The position numbers were made by a program, and so were the translations under genes. 64,000 nucleotides of DNA from Mycolicibacterium sp. YH-1 (GTDB lineage: Bacteria > Actinomycetota > Actinomycetes > Mycobacteriales > Mycobacteriaceae), in contig NZ_CP092915.1 of the NCBI RefSeq assembly GCF_022557175.1, positions 5,642,001 to 5,706,000 of the forward strand, read 5' to 3'. Shown piece by piece: positions 38,972 through 47,880 of the stretch. A model generated the notes under the pieces. The model did not search any database. It saw only the letters and a list, made by a program, of their open reading frames with translations, and was not told where the DNA came from. Every line of letters begins with the position of its first letter. Within the stretch, counting starts at the first letter, position 1.

Positions 38972-40258
38972 ATGCTTGAGCCTTCCCTCGTCGCCGGTGG
39001 GCATCGGCCCAGCGCCGAGGCCGGCTTCGAGCGGTTCCGCACCCGAAACGGTTCCTACGAACGCGTCCTGCACCTGCGCGACGGCAGCCAGGCCACCAGT
39101 GTGCTGGCCCGCTATCCCGGTCACGACGCGCGACCCACCTGCGCCGACGAGGCCGAGCGCGCGTGGCTGCAGAACCCGATCGCTCCGCCATGCGCCGCGA
39201 CCCGCTCCTCGGTGCGCGTGGTCGACCTGTTCTCGGGCTGCGGCGGGCTCTCGATCGGGCTGGCCGAGGCGGCGCGCGCGCTCAACCGCCCCTTCGAACC
39301 GGTCCTGGCCGTCGACCTCGACGACGTCGCCGCGCAGACCTACGCCGACAACTTCCCCACCGCCACCACGGTCTGCGATGACGTCGCCGCGCTGCTGCCC
39401 GGTGAGGTGGGCGCGCGGCGCACCGCGGCCGAGCGTCAACTGGCCAAGCGGTACGGCGGCGTCGACATCATGGTCGGCGGCCCACCGTGCCAGGGCCACA
39501 GCGACTTCAACAACCGGACGCGGCACCGCGACGAGAAGAACGAGCTGTACCAGACGATGGTGCGTGCCGCCGAAGTGCTTGAGCCGCAGCACATCCTGAT
39601 CGAGAACGTGCCGGGCGCACTGAATGACCGGCGGTCGGTGGTGCAGCGGACCGCCGACGCGCTGCACGCCCTCGGCTACCACGTGTCGATCGGCGTCGTC
39701 GCACTGCACGAGATCGGCGTCCCGCAGACCCGTCGGCGCCTGGTGCTGATGGCCAGCCTGTCGCACACCGTCACCCCGGCCGAGGTCGTCGACCGCCACC
39801 GCCGCAACCCCCGGACCGCGGGCTGGGCGTTCCAGGACCTCGAGACGATGCCCGACGCGCACCGCGTCGACGCGGTCGACGTGGTCGCACGCTCGGCACC
39901 GACGACCCGCCAACGCATCGACTACCTCTTCGAGAACGCGGCGTTCGACCTACCCGACAGCCAGCGGCCCGACTGCCACTCCGACGGCGGCCACAGTTAC
40001 AAGTCGATCTACGGCAGGCTCGCCTGGGACCGACCGTCGCAGACCGTCACCACGGGCTTCTACAGCATGTGCATGGGCCGCTACGTGCACCCGAGTCGCC
40101 GACGCACCATCACCGCCCATGAGGCCGCCCGGCTGCAGTACATCCCGGACTGGTTCAGCTTCTCGCGCGTCAACCACCGCACGGCGCTCGCGCGAATGAT
40201 CGGCAACGCCGTGCCATCGCGGCTGAGCTATGCCGTTGCTCTGGAATGGCTTCGGTGA
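38972..40258 (+). CDS. DNA (cytosine-5) methyltransferase 1
   Basis: C5 methyltransferase of 428 residues with ordered motifs: I VVDLFSGCGGLSIGLAE, IV GGPPCQGHSDF (catalytic Cys), VI ILIENVPGA, VIII GVPQTRRRLVLM, IX/X HEAARLQYIPDWF and MIGNAVPSRLSYAVALEW. About 80 residues precede motif I (YERVLHLRDGSQATSV), resembling extensions of Dcm-like enzymes. A two-gene overlapping tandem follows. No restriction endonuclease gene is next to it, so it may be solitary or antirestriction-like. Confidence 0.93.
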   Translation: MLEPSLVAGGHRPSAEAGFERFRTRNGSYERVLHLRDGSQATSVLARYPGHDARPTCADEAERAWLQNPIAPPCAATRSSVRVVDLFSGCGGLSIGLAEAARALNRPFEPVLAVDLDDVAAQTYADNFPTATTVCDDVAALLPGEVGARRTAAERQLAKRYGGVDIMVGGPPCQGHSDFNNRTRHRDEKNELYQTMVRAAEVLEPQHILIENVPGALNDRRSVVQRTADALHALGYHVSIGVVALHEIGVPQTRRRLVLMASLSHTVTPAEVVDRHRRNPRTAGWAFQDLETMPDAHRVDAVDVVARSAPTTRQRIDYLFENAAFDLPDSQRPDCHSDGGHSYKSIYGRLAWDRPSQTVTTGFYSMCMGRYVHPSRRRTITAHEAARLQYIPDWFSFSRVNHRTALARMIGNAVPSRLSYAVALEWLR

Positions 40259-41391
40259 GCTTCACGGTCGCAGGACTGTTCGCCGGCATCGGCGGCCTCG
40301 AACTCGGCATGGCCGAGGGCGGACACCACACCGGGTTGCTCGTCGAGAACGCGCCGGCCGCCATGCACGTGCTGCGGCGCCGCTTTCCCGACACCAAGAT
40401 CGAGGCCGACGTCCGCGACGTCAAGCGCCTGCCGACCGGCACCGACGTCGTCGTCGCGGGCTTTCCCTGCCAGGACCTGTCCAGCGTCGGGCGCAAGGTT
40501 GGAATCGACGGTGCGCGAAGCGGTCTCGTCGGCGAGGTGCTGCGTCTGCTCGAGACCTCCGACGTGCCGTGGGTGGTGCTGGAGAACGTGCCGTTCCTGA
40601 TGTCCCTGGGCCAGGGAGCGGCGCTGCGAATGGTCACGCGGTCGTTGACCGACCTCGGCTACCGGTGGGCGTATCGCGTCGTCGATACCAACGCGTTCGG
40701 TCTGCCGCAGCGCCGCAACCGGTGGTATCTGGTGGGCAGCCGCGTCGGCGATCCCCGCGACGTTCTGCTGGCCGACGACCACGAGAGACCTGCAGATGGT
40801 GGCGGCTATCCCGATGTCGCCTGCGGCTTCTACTGGACCGAGGGCATGCGGTCGTTCGGCTGGGCCGTGGACGGTGTGCCGCCGATCAAGTGCGGATCAT
40901 CGGTGGGCGTCGCCTCTCCCCCGGCGATCCGGCTGCCGTCCGGCGAGTACGTCACGCCCGATGTGCGAGACACGGAGCGACTGCAGGGTTTTCCCGATGA
41001 CTGGACCTCCCCCGCCGATGAGGTGGCCAAACGGGGCGAGCGATGGCGGATGGTCGGCAACTCCGTGAGCGTGCCCGTCGCGGCGTGGATCGGGACCCGC
41101 CTCGCCGAGCCCGGTCACTACGACGGCGCCGACGACCCGCCGTGGGCGGGCGCGAAGTGGCCCCGCCGGGCCGCGTGGGCGGACCTCGACGGCCAGGTGC
41201 ACGCGTCGAACGTTGGGCCGTGGCCGGTATGGCAACCGCGACCGTCGTTGGCGGACTTCCTGCGGTATCCGGGAAAGCCGCTGTCAGCGCGGGCGGCGTC
41301 GGGCTTCCTGGGACGAACGCACAAGGGCACGTTGCGATTTCCGCCGGGGTTCATCGAGGAACTGACGGCGTACGCGCAACGTGCCGGGTGA
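40246..41391 (+). CDS. DNA (cytosine-5) methyltransferase 2
   Basis: Second C5 methyltransferase, 381 residues, only weakly like the first. Motifs: I VAGLFAGIGGLELGMAEGG, IV AGFPCQDLSSVGRKVGIDGA, VI WVVLENVPFLM, VIII AFGLPQRRNRWYLV, X WRMVGNSVSVPVAAW. It has an extra C-terminal region of about 70 residues (WPRRAAWADLDGQVHASNVG). It starts 13 bp before the end of the first gene, so the two are cotranslated. Different target-recognition regions suggest two sequence specificities, or two strands of an asymmetric site. Confidence 0.92.
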   Translation: MASVSFTVAGLFAGIGGLELGMAEGGHHTGLLVENAPAAMHVLRRRFPDTKIEADVRDVKRLPTGTDVVVAGFPCQDLSSVGRKVGIDGARSGLVGEVLRLLETSDVPWVVLENVPFLMSLGQGAALRMVTRSLTDLGYRWAYRVVDTNAFGLPQRRNRWYLVGSRVGDPRDVLLADDHERPADGGGYPDVACGFYWTEGMRSFGWAVDGVPPIKCGSSVGVASPPAIRLPSGEYVTPDVRDTERLQGFPDDWTSPADEVAKRGERWRMVGNSVSVPVAAWIGTRLAEPGHYDGADDPPWAGAKWPRRAAWADLDGQVHASNVGPWPVWQPRPSLADFLRYPGKPLSARAASGFLGRTHKGTLRFPPGFIEELTAYAQRAG

Positions 41392-41392
41392 C

Positions 41393-41590
41393 TCAGCGCC
41401 AGAATCGGCGCTTCTGGTGCTTGCGCGCGTCGCCGTGCACTTCGGTCCAGCCATCGGCTGGATAGCTGAACGGCGCCTTGGCGCCAGTGCGAATCACGTC
41501 GAGCGATCCGTCGCCGTGTTCGAAGTAGGTGTCCCCGAACCGCATGTATTGATCGGTTTCGCCGTCAGGCAGCGTCACTGTGACCGTCAT
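41393..41590 (-). CDS. Small conserved hypothetical protein
   Basis: A 65-residue protein of unknown function, rich in aromatic and acidic residues (MTVTVTLPDGETDQYMRFGD, WTEVHGDARKHQKRRFWR) with no membrane segment or cysteine. The composition is coding-like, and it lies 87 bp after the carboxyethylornithine synthase-like gene in the same direction. It ends one base from the methyltransferase stop on the other strand. Treated as probable. Confidence 0.6.
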   Translation of the reverse strand: MTVTVTLPDGETDQYMRFGDTYFEHGDGSLDVIRTGAKAPFSYPADGWTEVHGDARKHQKRRFWR

Positions 41591-41677
41591 GGCCGAGACT
41601 CCTCACGTCGAGACCATTGCCCGAAACCGGGCCACTCGACACCTCCCACGGTACGCCTCTTCCGTTGAGAGTGACCG

Positions 41678-42838
41678 CTATTCGGACTGCACTACCTCTG
41701 CGGGGCGATTCTGGAACGCGGTGATGTCGGGATTCATGATCTTGCCGTCGAGGATCTCGATCGCCGCCCGCACCGTCGGGTCGTCCTGCCACGCATCGCG
41801 TCCGGCGAGCACCGTCCGCAGATACGGCATGAGCGCCTCGCCGATCTCCCAGCTCGCCGCGTTCCACAGGTAGGACGGGCTGTGGTCGACGGCGTAGTAG
41901 GTGATGTTCGGGCCGACCGTGAACGTCGGCTCATCGAACGTCGTCGGATGCGCCCAGCTGAAACCCATTGCCTCATCGCATGATACGTCGATGATCAGGC
42001 CGCCCTGGCGGAACGATGTCAGGTCGTCCTCGTCCAGGAAGGTCAGGGGCGCATTGGTGTCCTGCAGAACGCAGTTGACGATGATGTCGTGCTCGGCCAG
42101 GTATCCGGCCAACGGTACTTTGCCGTCTGGCGTCATCGCGTAGTTCGTCGGCTCGCCGGGGCCGGCGTCCGGGTCGTTTCCGAAGTTCAGGATCTGTGCC
42201 GAGTGGATCGGTGAGGCCACCTCGGTGACGCTGCGGTTGGTCAGGATGTTGACGTCGTGAATCCCGAGCGCCGCCAGGGCCGTCACCGCGCCGCGGGCGG
42301 TGGCACCGAATCCGATGACGGCGGCGTTGAGCCGGGGACCGTAGGTGCCGGTCAGGCCGACGATCTGCAGGCCGTGCAGCACCGAGCAGTAGCCGGCCAT
42401 CTCGTTGTTCTTGTGGAAGACGTGCAGTTTGAAGGACCCGTCGGAACCCCACACGTTCATCGCCTCGAACGCGATGACCGTCTGCCGGCGTTCGACGGCC
42501 TGATCGGTCAGTGCCCGGTCCTGGACGCAGTGCGGCCAGCCCCACAGCACCTGACCCTCGCGAAGGGCGGCCAGATCGGCGGCACACGGTTTGAGCAGCA
42601 GGATGACGTCACACTCGGCGATCAACTGCTCGCGAGTGCGCACGCCTGCGACGAGACCCGACAGATGCTCGTCGGAGACACCGAAGTCGGCGCCGTAGTT
42701 CGTCTCGAGGTAGATGTTCGCGCGCAGATCCGCGTCGATCCGCTCCACGTGGTGTGGATGGATCGGCAGCCGGCGTTCGTTCTCCTTGCTGGTCCTACCG
42801 ATGACGCCGAGGCTGAGGGCCGGCGTCGGCGCGGTCAC
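41678..42838 (-). CDS. N5-(carboxyethyl)ornithine synthase-like dehydrogenase
   Basis: A 386-residue member of the alanine dehydrogenase/transhydrogenase fold group in which N5-(carboxyethyl)ornithine synthase (reductive joining of pyruvate and ornithine) is placed. The N-terminal domain has IGRTSKENERRLPIHPHH and LLLKPCAADLAALREGQVLW; the nucleotide-binding segment is AAVIGFGATARGAVTALAALG; DITAFQNRPAEVV ends the protein. GTG 42838 overlaps the glycosyltransferase stop (GTGA), so the two genes are translationally coupled; a very long frame upstream lies inside that gene. The true substrate could differ. Confidence 0.85.
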   Translation of the reverse strand: MTAPTPALSLGVIGRTSKENERRLPIHPHHVERIDADLRANIYLETNYGADFGVSDEHLSGLVAGVRTREQLIAECDVILLLKPCAADLAALREGQVLWGWPHCVQDRALTDQAVERRQTVIAFEAMNVWGSDGSFKLHVFHKNNEMAGYCSVLHGLQIVGLTGTYGPRLNAAVIGFGATARGAVTALAALGIHDVNILTNRSVTEVASPIHSAQILNFGNDPDAGPGEPTNYAMTPDGKVPLAGYLAEHDIIVNCVLQDTNAPLTFLDEDDLTSFRQGGLIIDVSCDEAMGFSWAHPTTFDEPTFTVGPNITYYAVDHSPSYLWNAASWEIGEALMPYLRTVLAGRDAWQDDPTVRAAIEILDGKIMNPDITAFQNRPAEVVQSE

Positions 42839-44094
42839 GCCATCGACCGTCGCTCGAGCACCAGGCGTTGCGCCAGAATCAGATACGACTTGCTGACGGC
42901 GGGCCACAGCATGGTCGGGGCCAGACGCCTGCCCTCGGCGGCCATGGCACCCGACGATCGCGGATCGGTCAACACCTGACGTAGTGCGGCCGTCAACGCA
43001 TCGGGGCGATCGTGCGCGACGACGATGCCCGCGCCGCTGCCGAGAACGTCGACGGCGTGCGGGAAGGCCGTCGCGATGACGGGACGTCCGTTCGCGACGG
43101 ACTCGACGAGGACCCCGGAGGTGACCTGGTCGGTCACGTCGTACGGCAGCACGACCGCCGCGCAGGACTGGATCAGCGCCGCAATCGAGGCGCGGCTGCG
43201 GTAGTCCGGCGCGAAGAGCACCGTTCCGGTCAGTCCACTGTCGATGACCTGTTGCTTGAGCGCCTCGCGGTAGGCCTCGCCCTCGGCCGCGAGCGTTCTG
43301 GGGTGCGTCGGGCCCGCGATGACGTAGCGCGGCTGTCCGCGCAGGTCCTTCAGCGCCACCATGGACTCGATGACCCGCTCGACGCCCTTGCCGGGACGAA
43401 GCAGGCCCCACGTCAGCAGGGTGGGCCTGCCGCCACGCTTCACCTGGGCGGCGGCGGGGATGGTCGCGCCGTGCGCGATGGTCGTCACCTTGCGGCGGTG
43501 CACGACGTATTCGGCCTGCAGCCGCTCGCCTGCTGTGTCGGTCATGACGACCACCTGGTCGGCCAGGTCGAGAATGGTCTCGAAGACGGCGCGCTGCTCG
43601 GGTGTCGGATTGCGTGGGACGGCGTGCGCCACGACGATCGCGGGGACGCGCAGGGCGCGCATGACCTCCACGAGGTCGGCGCCGTCGGTGCCACCGTAGA
43701 TGCCGACGTCGTGCTGGATGACGGCGACGTCGCAGCGATTCAGAGTGTCCGCGCACGCCGCGATGGACGAGCTTGACCCGGCGGTGAGTTCACCGACGAC
43801 GCGGGGATCCTCCGAGGGCTCTCCGTCGGCGATCCGCACGACCTGGACCTTGGCGCCACTGGCCTCCATCCCATCGCACAGCGACGCGCTGAAGCTCGAC
43901 AATCCGCAGATCGTTGGCGCGTAGGTCGTCAGTACGCCCACACTTGGAGACGAGGAATCGCCCTGGTACGCAATGCTATTGATCGATGATCGACCAAGTG
44001 ATAATGCTGTCAAAGTGATCCCGACGCGCGGTTGTCGCGAGGTGCCCGGCTTGAGCGGTTGCTCGTGGATGTCAGCGGTGAACTGCTGATTCAT
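42835..44094 (-). CDS. Glycosyltransferase family 4, paralogue 1
   Basis: GT-B retaining glycosyltransferase of 419 residues. GT4 features: glycine-rich N-terminal loop VGVLTTYAPTICGLSSFSAS, DVAVIQHDVGIYGG, RPTLLTWGLLRPGKGVERVI and the C-terminal VVLPYDVTDQVTSGVLVESV with FPHAVDVLGSGAGIVV. It is a close paralogue of the protein at 47877-49136; both have 419 residues and share the N-terminal QPxVGITL at the same offset (Val24). The sugar donor and acceptor are unknown. Overlaps the dehydrogenase gene. Confidence 0.9.
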   Translation of the reverse strand: MNQQFTADIHEQPLKPGTSRQPRVGITLTALSLGRSSINSIAYQGDSSSPSVGVLTTYAPTICGLSSFSASLCDGMEASGAKVQVVRIADGEPSEDPRVVGELTAGSSSSIAACADTLNRCDVAVIQHDVGIYGGTDGADLVEVMRALRVPAIVVAHAVPRNPTPEQRAVFETILDLADQVVVMTDTAGERLQAEYVVHRRKVTTIAHGATIPAAAQVKRGGRPTLLTWGLLRPGKGVERVIESMVALKDLRGQPRYVIAGPTHPRTLAAEGEAYREALKQQVIDSGLTGTVLFAPDYRSRASIAALIQSCAAVVLPYDVTDQVTSGVLVESVANGRPVIATAFPHAVDVLGSGAGIVVAHDRPDALTAALRQVLTDPRSSGAMAAEGRRLAPTMLWPAVSKSYLILAQRLVLERRSMA

Positions 44095-44324
44095 TCCGGG
44101 CTGGTCGGTTTCCCAACACCCCTGACATTACACCCTCCGACCAACCCGTCAGGCCCTGCCAAACGTTCAGCAACCGCTGTTCAGCAGGCTCGCGTGGGCC
44201 GCGACGTGGGCCCGACCAGGCATTTCGGCGCGGCCCGCTGTCGACTGCGGGCACCGAAGGCGCGGCCGTGAGCGTAGGGTCCAGGTATCGGGACCAGCCA
44301 GGCCCCCTTATCAAAGGGCCGACA

Positions 44325-44459
44325 TTGTCTGACAAGTCCCCGCGCCAGGGCATGACCAAGAAGACCGGCAAGTCGTTGAAGGAAAAGCGCGCCGACAAGC
44401 GCTCCAAGTCCGACACCGCCTCGCAGACCGACAACCTGCTGCACGGCAAGAAGCGCTAG
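44325..44459 (+). CDS. Very small basic protein (Lys/Arg/Ser-rich), TTG start
   Basis: A 44-residue protein starting at TTG 44325: MSDKSPRQGMTKKTGKSLKE then KRADKRSKSDTASQTDNLLH then GKKR. AAAGGG lies about seven bases upstream. Very basic, no cysteine; short proteins of this pattern are widespread in mycobacteria, but no function is known to me. Its last four bases overlap the 3' end of the gene on the other strand. Confidence 0.6.
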   Translation: MSDKSPRQGMTKKTGKSLKEKRADKRSKSDTASQTDNLLHGKKR

Positions 44460-44914
44460 CCGTTCCAGTGGCGGACCGCGGTCCGCACACCCAGTAAGCC
44501 GCCCTCGGAGTCCCACCTCGAGTACGCCGCGGCCATCTCCTCCAGATCGCGCACCGAGAGTTGCCGGGCAGCCGGGACAACTTCGAGCACGATGCTGGTA
44601 CCCCCGATGCTGTACGCGTAGAGCTTGTCGAACAACTCGTACTGATAGGCCTCCAGCGTGACTGTCGCGTCACCTACGACCATCTGACGGGGCACCGACG
44701 GCGCCCACCCGGCCGGGTTGTAGACGACCCGCTCGACGCGACCCAGTCGGTCGGCGAGCGCGGCGAGAAGGTCGGGAAGCTCGGCCACCAGATCTCGCGA
44801 TCGCGGCCACCAGGTTCCGCCGGTTTCCCCGACACAGTCGGTGAGCGGCTTCAGACTCAGGTGCAGCGGTTGCGTGGCGCGCACGGACGGGGCTTGTGCC
44901 TCAACTGACGTCAT
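44456..44914 (-). CDS. DUF5994 family protein
   Basis: A 152-residue protein of unknown function. The sequence LHLSLKPLTDCVGETGGTWW and PRSRDLVAELPDLLAALADR resembles the DUF5994 family of actinobacteria. ATG 44914 overlaps the stop of the HPF-like gene (ATGA), so the two are translated together. The region AYSIGGTSIVLEVVPAA is hydrophobic but too short to be a convincing membrane helix. Confidence 0.72.
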   Translation of the reverse strand: MTSVEAQAPSVRATQPLHLSLKPLTDCVGETGGTWWPRSRDLVAELPDLLAALADRLGRVERVVYNPAGWAPSVPRQMVVGDATVTLEAYQYELFDKLYAYSIGGTSIVLEVVPAARQLSVRDLEEMAAAYSRWDSEGGLLGVRTAVRHWNG

Positions 44915-45327
44915 GAGAGACGCTGCGTTCCCTCGGCCTGCACCGTGCCGCTCGGATGGCGGATCGTCTTGTCCCGAAGCCGGCGGTTGTGCATGGGCTC
45001 GCGCATCGACTTCTGGTGTTCGAGCTGACGGATCAGCTCACGCTTCGCATCGTTGAGCGCGCGGGTGAGGTCCATGTCGTCTGCGACCGCCACGACCGGA
45101 TTGAGCCCCGGCAGCGTCGTGCGCAGGGTGACGCGCTGCTCCTTGGCACCGCGGTTCTGCACGGAGACCTCCACGCGGACGCCGCTGGGGTCCCAGCGGC
45201 CCAGGTGCGGCCCGAGTGTCGACAGCTCCGCCATCACATGCGGGCGCTCCTTGGCCACGAATCCCGCACCGATGTGTACGGCCTTCTCGCTGAGTGTGTT
45301 TCGCTGCGGATCATCGGACTTGGTCAT
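44911..45327 (-). CDS. HPF/RaiA-like ribosome hibernation factor
   Basis: A 138-residue protein whose core (HIGAGFVAKERPHVMAELST, GVRVEVSVQNRGAKEQRVTL, AVADDMDLTRALNDAKRELI) matches the S30EA/HPF fold. It ends with a basic tail (RLRDKTIRHPSGTVQAEG) and lacks the long C-terminal dimerisation domain. HPF proteins inactivate ribosomes by binding in the decoding region during hypoxia or starvation; in mycobacteria, one HPF is DosR-controlled. Start ATG 45327 with an ideal AGAGGAG site. Confidence 0.72.
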   Translation of the reverse strand: MTKSDDPQRNTLSEKAVHIGAGFVAKERPHVMAELSTLGPHLGRWDPSGVRVEVSVQNRGAKEQRVTLRTTLPGLNPVVAVADDMDLTRALNDAKRELIRQLEHQKSMREPMHNRRLRDKTIRHPSGTVQAEGTQRLS

Positions 45328-45349
45328 GGTGTCTCCTCTATTGGACCCC

Positions 45350-46834
45350 TCAGGTTTCGCGGACGAGTGCGGCCAGCAACTCGGGCAGCGGCACGGTCGC
45401 GATGCCGATGGCGCTGTCACAGATCCCGTACGGGATCACCAGCGTGTCGGCATGAACGAGCGCACCGCAGGAGTAGACGACGTTGGGCACGTAGCCGTTC
45501 TGCTCATCCGGCACGGGGCTCAGCAGTGGTCGCCGCAGCCGGCCGAGCACCCGGGTCGGGTCGTGCAGATCGAGCAGAATCGCACCGATGCTGTACGTGC
45601 GCATCGGTCCGACACCGTGGGTCAGCACCAGCCAGCCGGCATCGGTTTCGATTGGCGGGCCACAGTTTCCGAGTTGCAACGTCTCCCACGACTCCGTCGG
45701 CGTCTGGCATGGGGACGCACTCGTCCAGACCGACAGGTGATCGGCGAAGCCGAGGGTGTTGGTCTCCCGATCCGATCGCGACATCGCGGCATAGCGGCCG
45801 CCGATGCGACGGGGGAACAGCGCCAGGCCCTTGTTGGCGGCGGCGCGCCCGACGAGCGGAACCGACGTGAAGGTCCTGAAGTCCGTGGTCTGCAACAGCT
45901 GCTGGCTGATGAGGGATCCGCTGTAGGCCGTGTAGGTGGCGTAGTAGGTGATCGAGCCGTCGTCGTCGACGAAGCGCACGAAGCGTGCGTCCTCCATGCC
46001 TGCCTGCTCGGCCTCCATCGACGGCCACAGCACCCGCTCGGACAGCGCGACGTCGTCGGGGAACTCGATGGCATAGAAGCGCTCGGCGATGCCGCGGATC
46101 ACGGCGATCGTGTCCTCGGCGTGTCCGCGTGTGCTCAGGCGGGTCCGCAGGTCATCGAGTCGCTCATTCAGGTCGGCTCGGGTGAACAGCGCGTCGAGCC
46201 CGTTGAAGACGTAGTCCGCGGCCTCACCGGCGTGTTCCTGGCGGCTGAGTTCGACGCGGAAGGCGGCTGCGTCGAGGAGCGTGCGCCCGACACGTCCGGT
46301 GGCGGCGAACGGGACGGGCTCGTCCACCGTGGCGTTACCCGCCGAGTCGATGACACCGGTGCGGAATCCGATCGAGGAGCGGTGCCCCTCCCCGATCCCC
46401 CGGACGCTCATCACGAACCGCAGGCTGCCCGCGGCGGTGTCGGTCTGATCGGGATGCGCCACCATACTCGGGTTGCACAGCGCGGCGCCTTCAATGGCGT
46501 ACTCGCTGGTGAATGCCGCTCCCAGCAACATCTTTCGCGAATCCGAGAGAGTGCGGTCGGGATCGAGACGGTCGGCGAGTTCACTGGCGTGACGGCGAAA
46601 GATCCCGTCGAGGTCCCGGTGACGCCAGTCGAAGCGGGTGACAACGTCCTGCAGCGATGCCGCGACGTCATCGTCGGACAGGGCCAGGATGCGCGACAGA
46701 ACGACGCCGGTGCGGGACTCCTGGAGTTCGAAACCCTCCTGGCCTGGTACGAAGAGTCGCGTGACCACGCGGCCAGGGTCCGCCGCGATCCGTAGTGAGC
46801 TGCGGGTGGCCAGTGCGGTGTGCATCGCCGTCAT
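45350..46834 (-). CDS. GH130-family glycoside phosphorylase/hydrolase-like protein
   Basis: A 494-residue five-bladed propeller enzyme of the GH130 type, which in characterised members phosphorolyses or hydrolyses beta-mannosides. Visible markers: FPRRIGGRYAAMSRSDRETN, WLVLTHGVGPMRTYSIGAIL and LLDLHDPTRVLGRLRRPLLS, and SCGALVHADTLVIPYGICDS. Start ATG 46834 overlaps the toroid-protein stop (ATGA). A synthesis-and-breakdown pairing with the two GT4 enzymes is suggested by the operon order. Confidence 0.83.
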   Translation of the reverse strand: MTAMHTALATRSSLRIAADPGRVVTRLFVPGQEGFELQESRTGVVLSRILALSDDDVAASLQDVVTRFDWRHRDLDGIFRRHASELADRLDPDRTLSDSRKMLLGAAFTSEYAIEGAALCNPSMVAHPDQTDTAAGSLRFVMSVRGIGEGHRSSIGFRTGVIDSAGNATVDEPVPFAATGRVGRTLLDAAAFRVELSRQEHAGEAADYVFNGLDALFTRADLNERLDDLRTRLSTRGHAEDTIAVIRGIAERFYAIEFPDDVALSERVLWPSMEAEQAGMEDARFVRFVDDDGSITYYATYTAYSGSLISQQLLQTTDFRTFTSVPLVGRAAANKGLALFPRRIGGRYAAMSRSDRETNTLGFADHLSVWTSASPCQTPTESWETLQLGNCGPPIETDAGWLVLTHGVGPMRTYSIGAILLDLHDPTRVLGRLRRPLLSPVPDEQNGYVPNVVYSCGALVHADTLVIPYGICDSAIGIATVPLPELLAALVRET

Positions 46835-47880
46835 TGCGGTGCCGTCGCAAACTGGCGGGCGTGCTGCATGGTCGACATCACCGCGAGCGTCGACTCCGCG
46901 CCCTGGTTCTGGTTCACCCGGTCGGTGTGTAGCCCGTCGAAGCCACCGCCGGTGTCCGGGTCCCACATGAGCAGCCCAACGTCGTTGGCACCCTGGAACC
47001 AGGCGGCGGCGGATCGGACGCCCTCGGCCCACAGCGACCGCGGATCTGCGCCGGCCGCGCGTGCGCACGCGTCGGCCAGGGTGGCCACCTCAATCGGCTG
47101 CTGGTCGAACGCGGGCCGGTGGTCGTGCGGTCCTCGCCCACCCACTGGGGTGGGCGAGAGGTGACCGTCCGTCGTCTCGTAGTCGAGTAGCCACTCCAGA
47201 CAATCCAGGCCGCGCTGCAGCAGCGTCGCGTCATCCAGGGCCACCCCTGCCGCGATCATGGCCTCGGCCAGCAGGGCGTTGGCGTATGTGAGGCGCGTTT
47301 CGGGCCAAGGCCATTCGGTGTCGTCGGCTGCTTCGGCGACGGTGGCGACGTAGTCGGCGAGCAGCTTGGACGCTGCCGGATGTCCGGGCACGAAGGTCAG
47401 CAGTTCGGCGGCGCCAAGCGCGGCGAACGCCATCGCCCGCGGCGCTCGCGACCTGGCCTTGGCCGCACGCTCGAACTGGATGACCGCCAACCGGCGAACC
47501 AGGCTCACATCACTGTGAGCGGCGGCGGTGCCGAGACCCCAGATCATCCTGCCCCAGTGATCGTCGGTGGTCGGCTGGTCGGTCCAGTGCCCCCCGACGT
47601 CCATCCGGTTGCGGCAGGCTCCGTTGAAGGACTGCGCGTCGTTGAGGAACGTCAGGGCCTTGCCGGCCAGCCCCTTCACCTCGCCCGGCGCGTCGGGCTC
47701 GCGGGTGGCGACCACCAGAACCCTGGCCATGTCGTCGGTGCAGTAGCCGTGCTCGCGACGGGGCTCGGTCAGGCAGGCGTGTTCGAAGGTGGCGCGGTGA
47801 TCCGTCAGGCGCAGCAGGTGCCCGAAAGGCGAGGCGAATGTCGGGTCGGCCTCTGCACCGGCCACGTCAGCGTCGGTCAC
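46831..47880 (-). CDS. Alpha/alpha-toroid protein of unknown function, linked to GH130/GT4
   Basis: A 349-residue helical protein with (alpha/alpha) barrel character: repeated pairs of amphipathic helices and an HGYCTDDMARVLV motif followed by GRMIWGLGTAAAHS. Similar proteins occur next to GT4 and GH130 genes in other bacteria and may be glycoside-processing toroids, but no catalytic acid can be named. It overlaps both neighbours by 4 bp, so the GT4-toroid-GH130 trio is one translational unit. Confidence 0.72.
   Translation of the reverse strand: MTDADVAGAEADPTFASPFGHLLRLTDHRATFEHACLTEPRREHGYCTDDMARVLVVATREPDAPGEVKGLAGKALTFLNDAQSFNGACRNRMDVGGHWTDQPTTDDHWGRMIWGLGTAAAHSDVSLVRRLAVIQFERAAKARSRAPRAMAFAALGAAELLTFVPGHPAASKLLADYVATVAEAADDTEWPWPETRLTYANALLAEAMIAAGVALDDATLLQRGLDCLEWLLDYETTDGHLSPTPVGGRGPHDHRPAFDQQPIEVATLADACARAAGADPRSLWAEGVRSAAAWFQGANDVGLLMWDPDTGGGFDGLHTDRVNQNQGAESTLAVMSTMQHARQFATAPQ

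Noticed and set aside
38481..41391. A full restriction-modification or BREX/DISARM-like defence island
   Set aside because: No restriction nuclease, PglZ, helicase or phospholipase partner was found beside the methyltransferases.
42851..43756. Upstream extension of the dehydrogenase frame (about 300 extra codons)
   Set aside because: The extension overlaps the GT4 gene and is Arg-rich shadow sequence; the GTGA overlap start at 42838 explains the gene.
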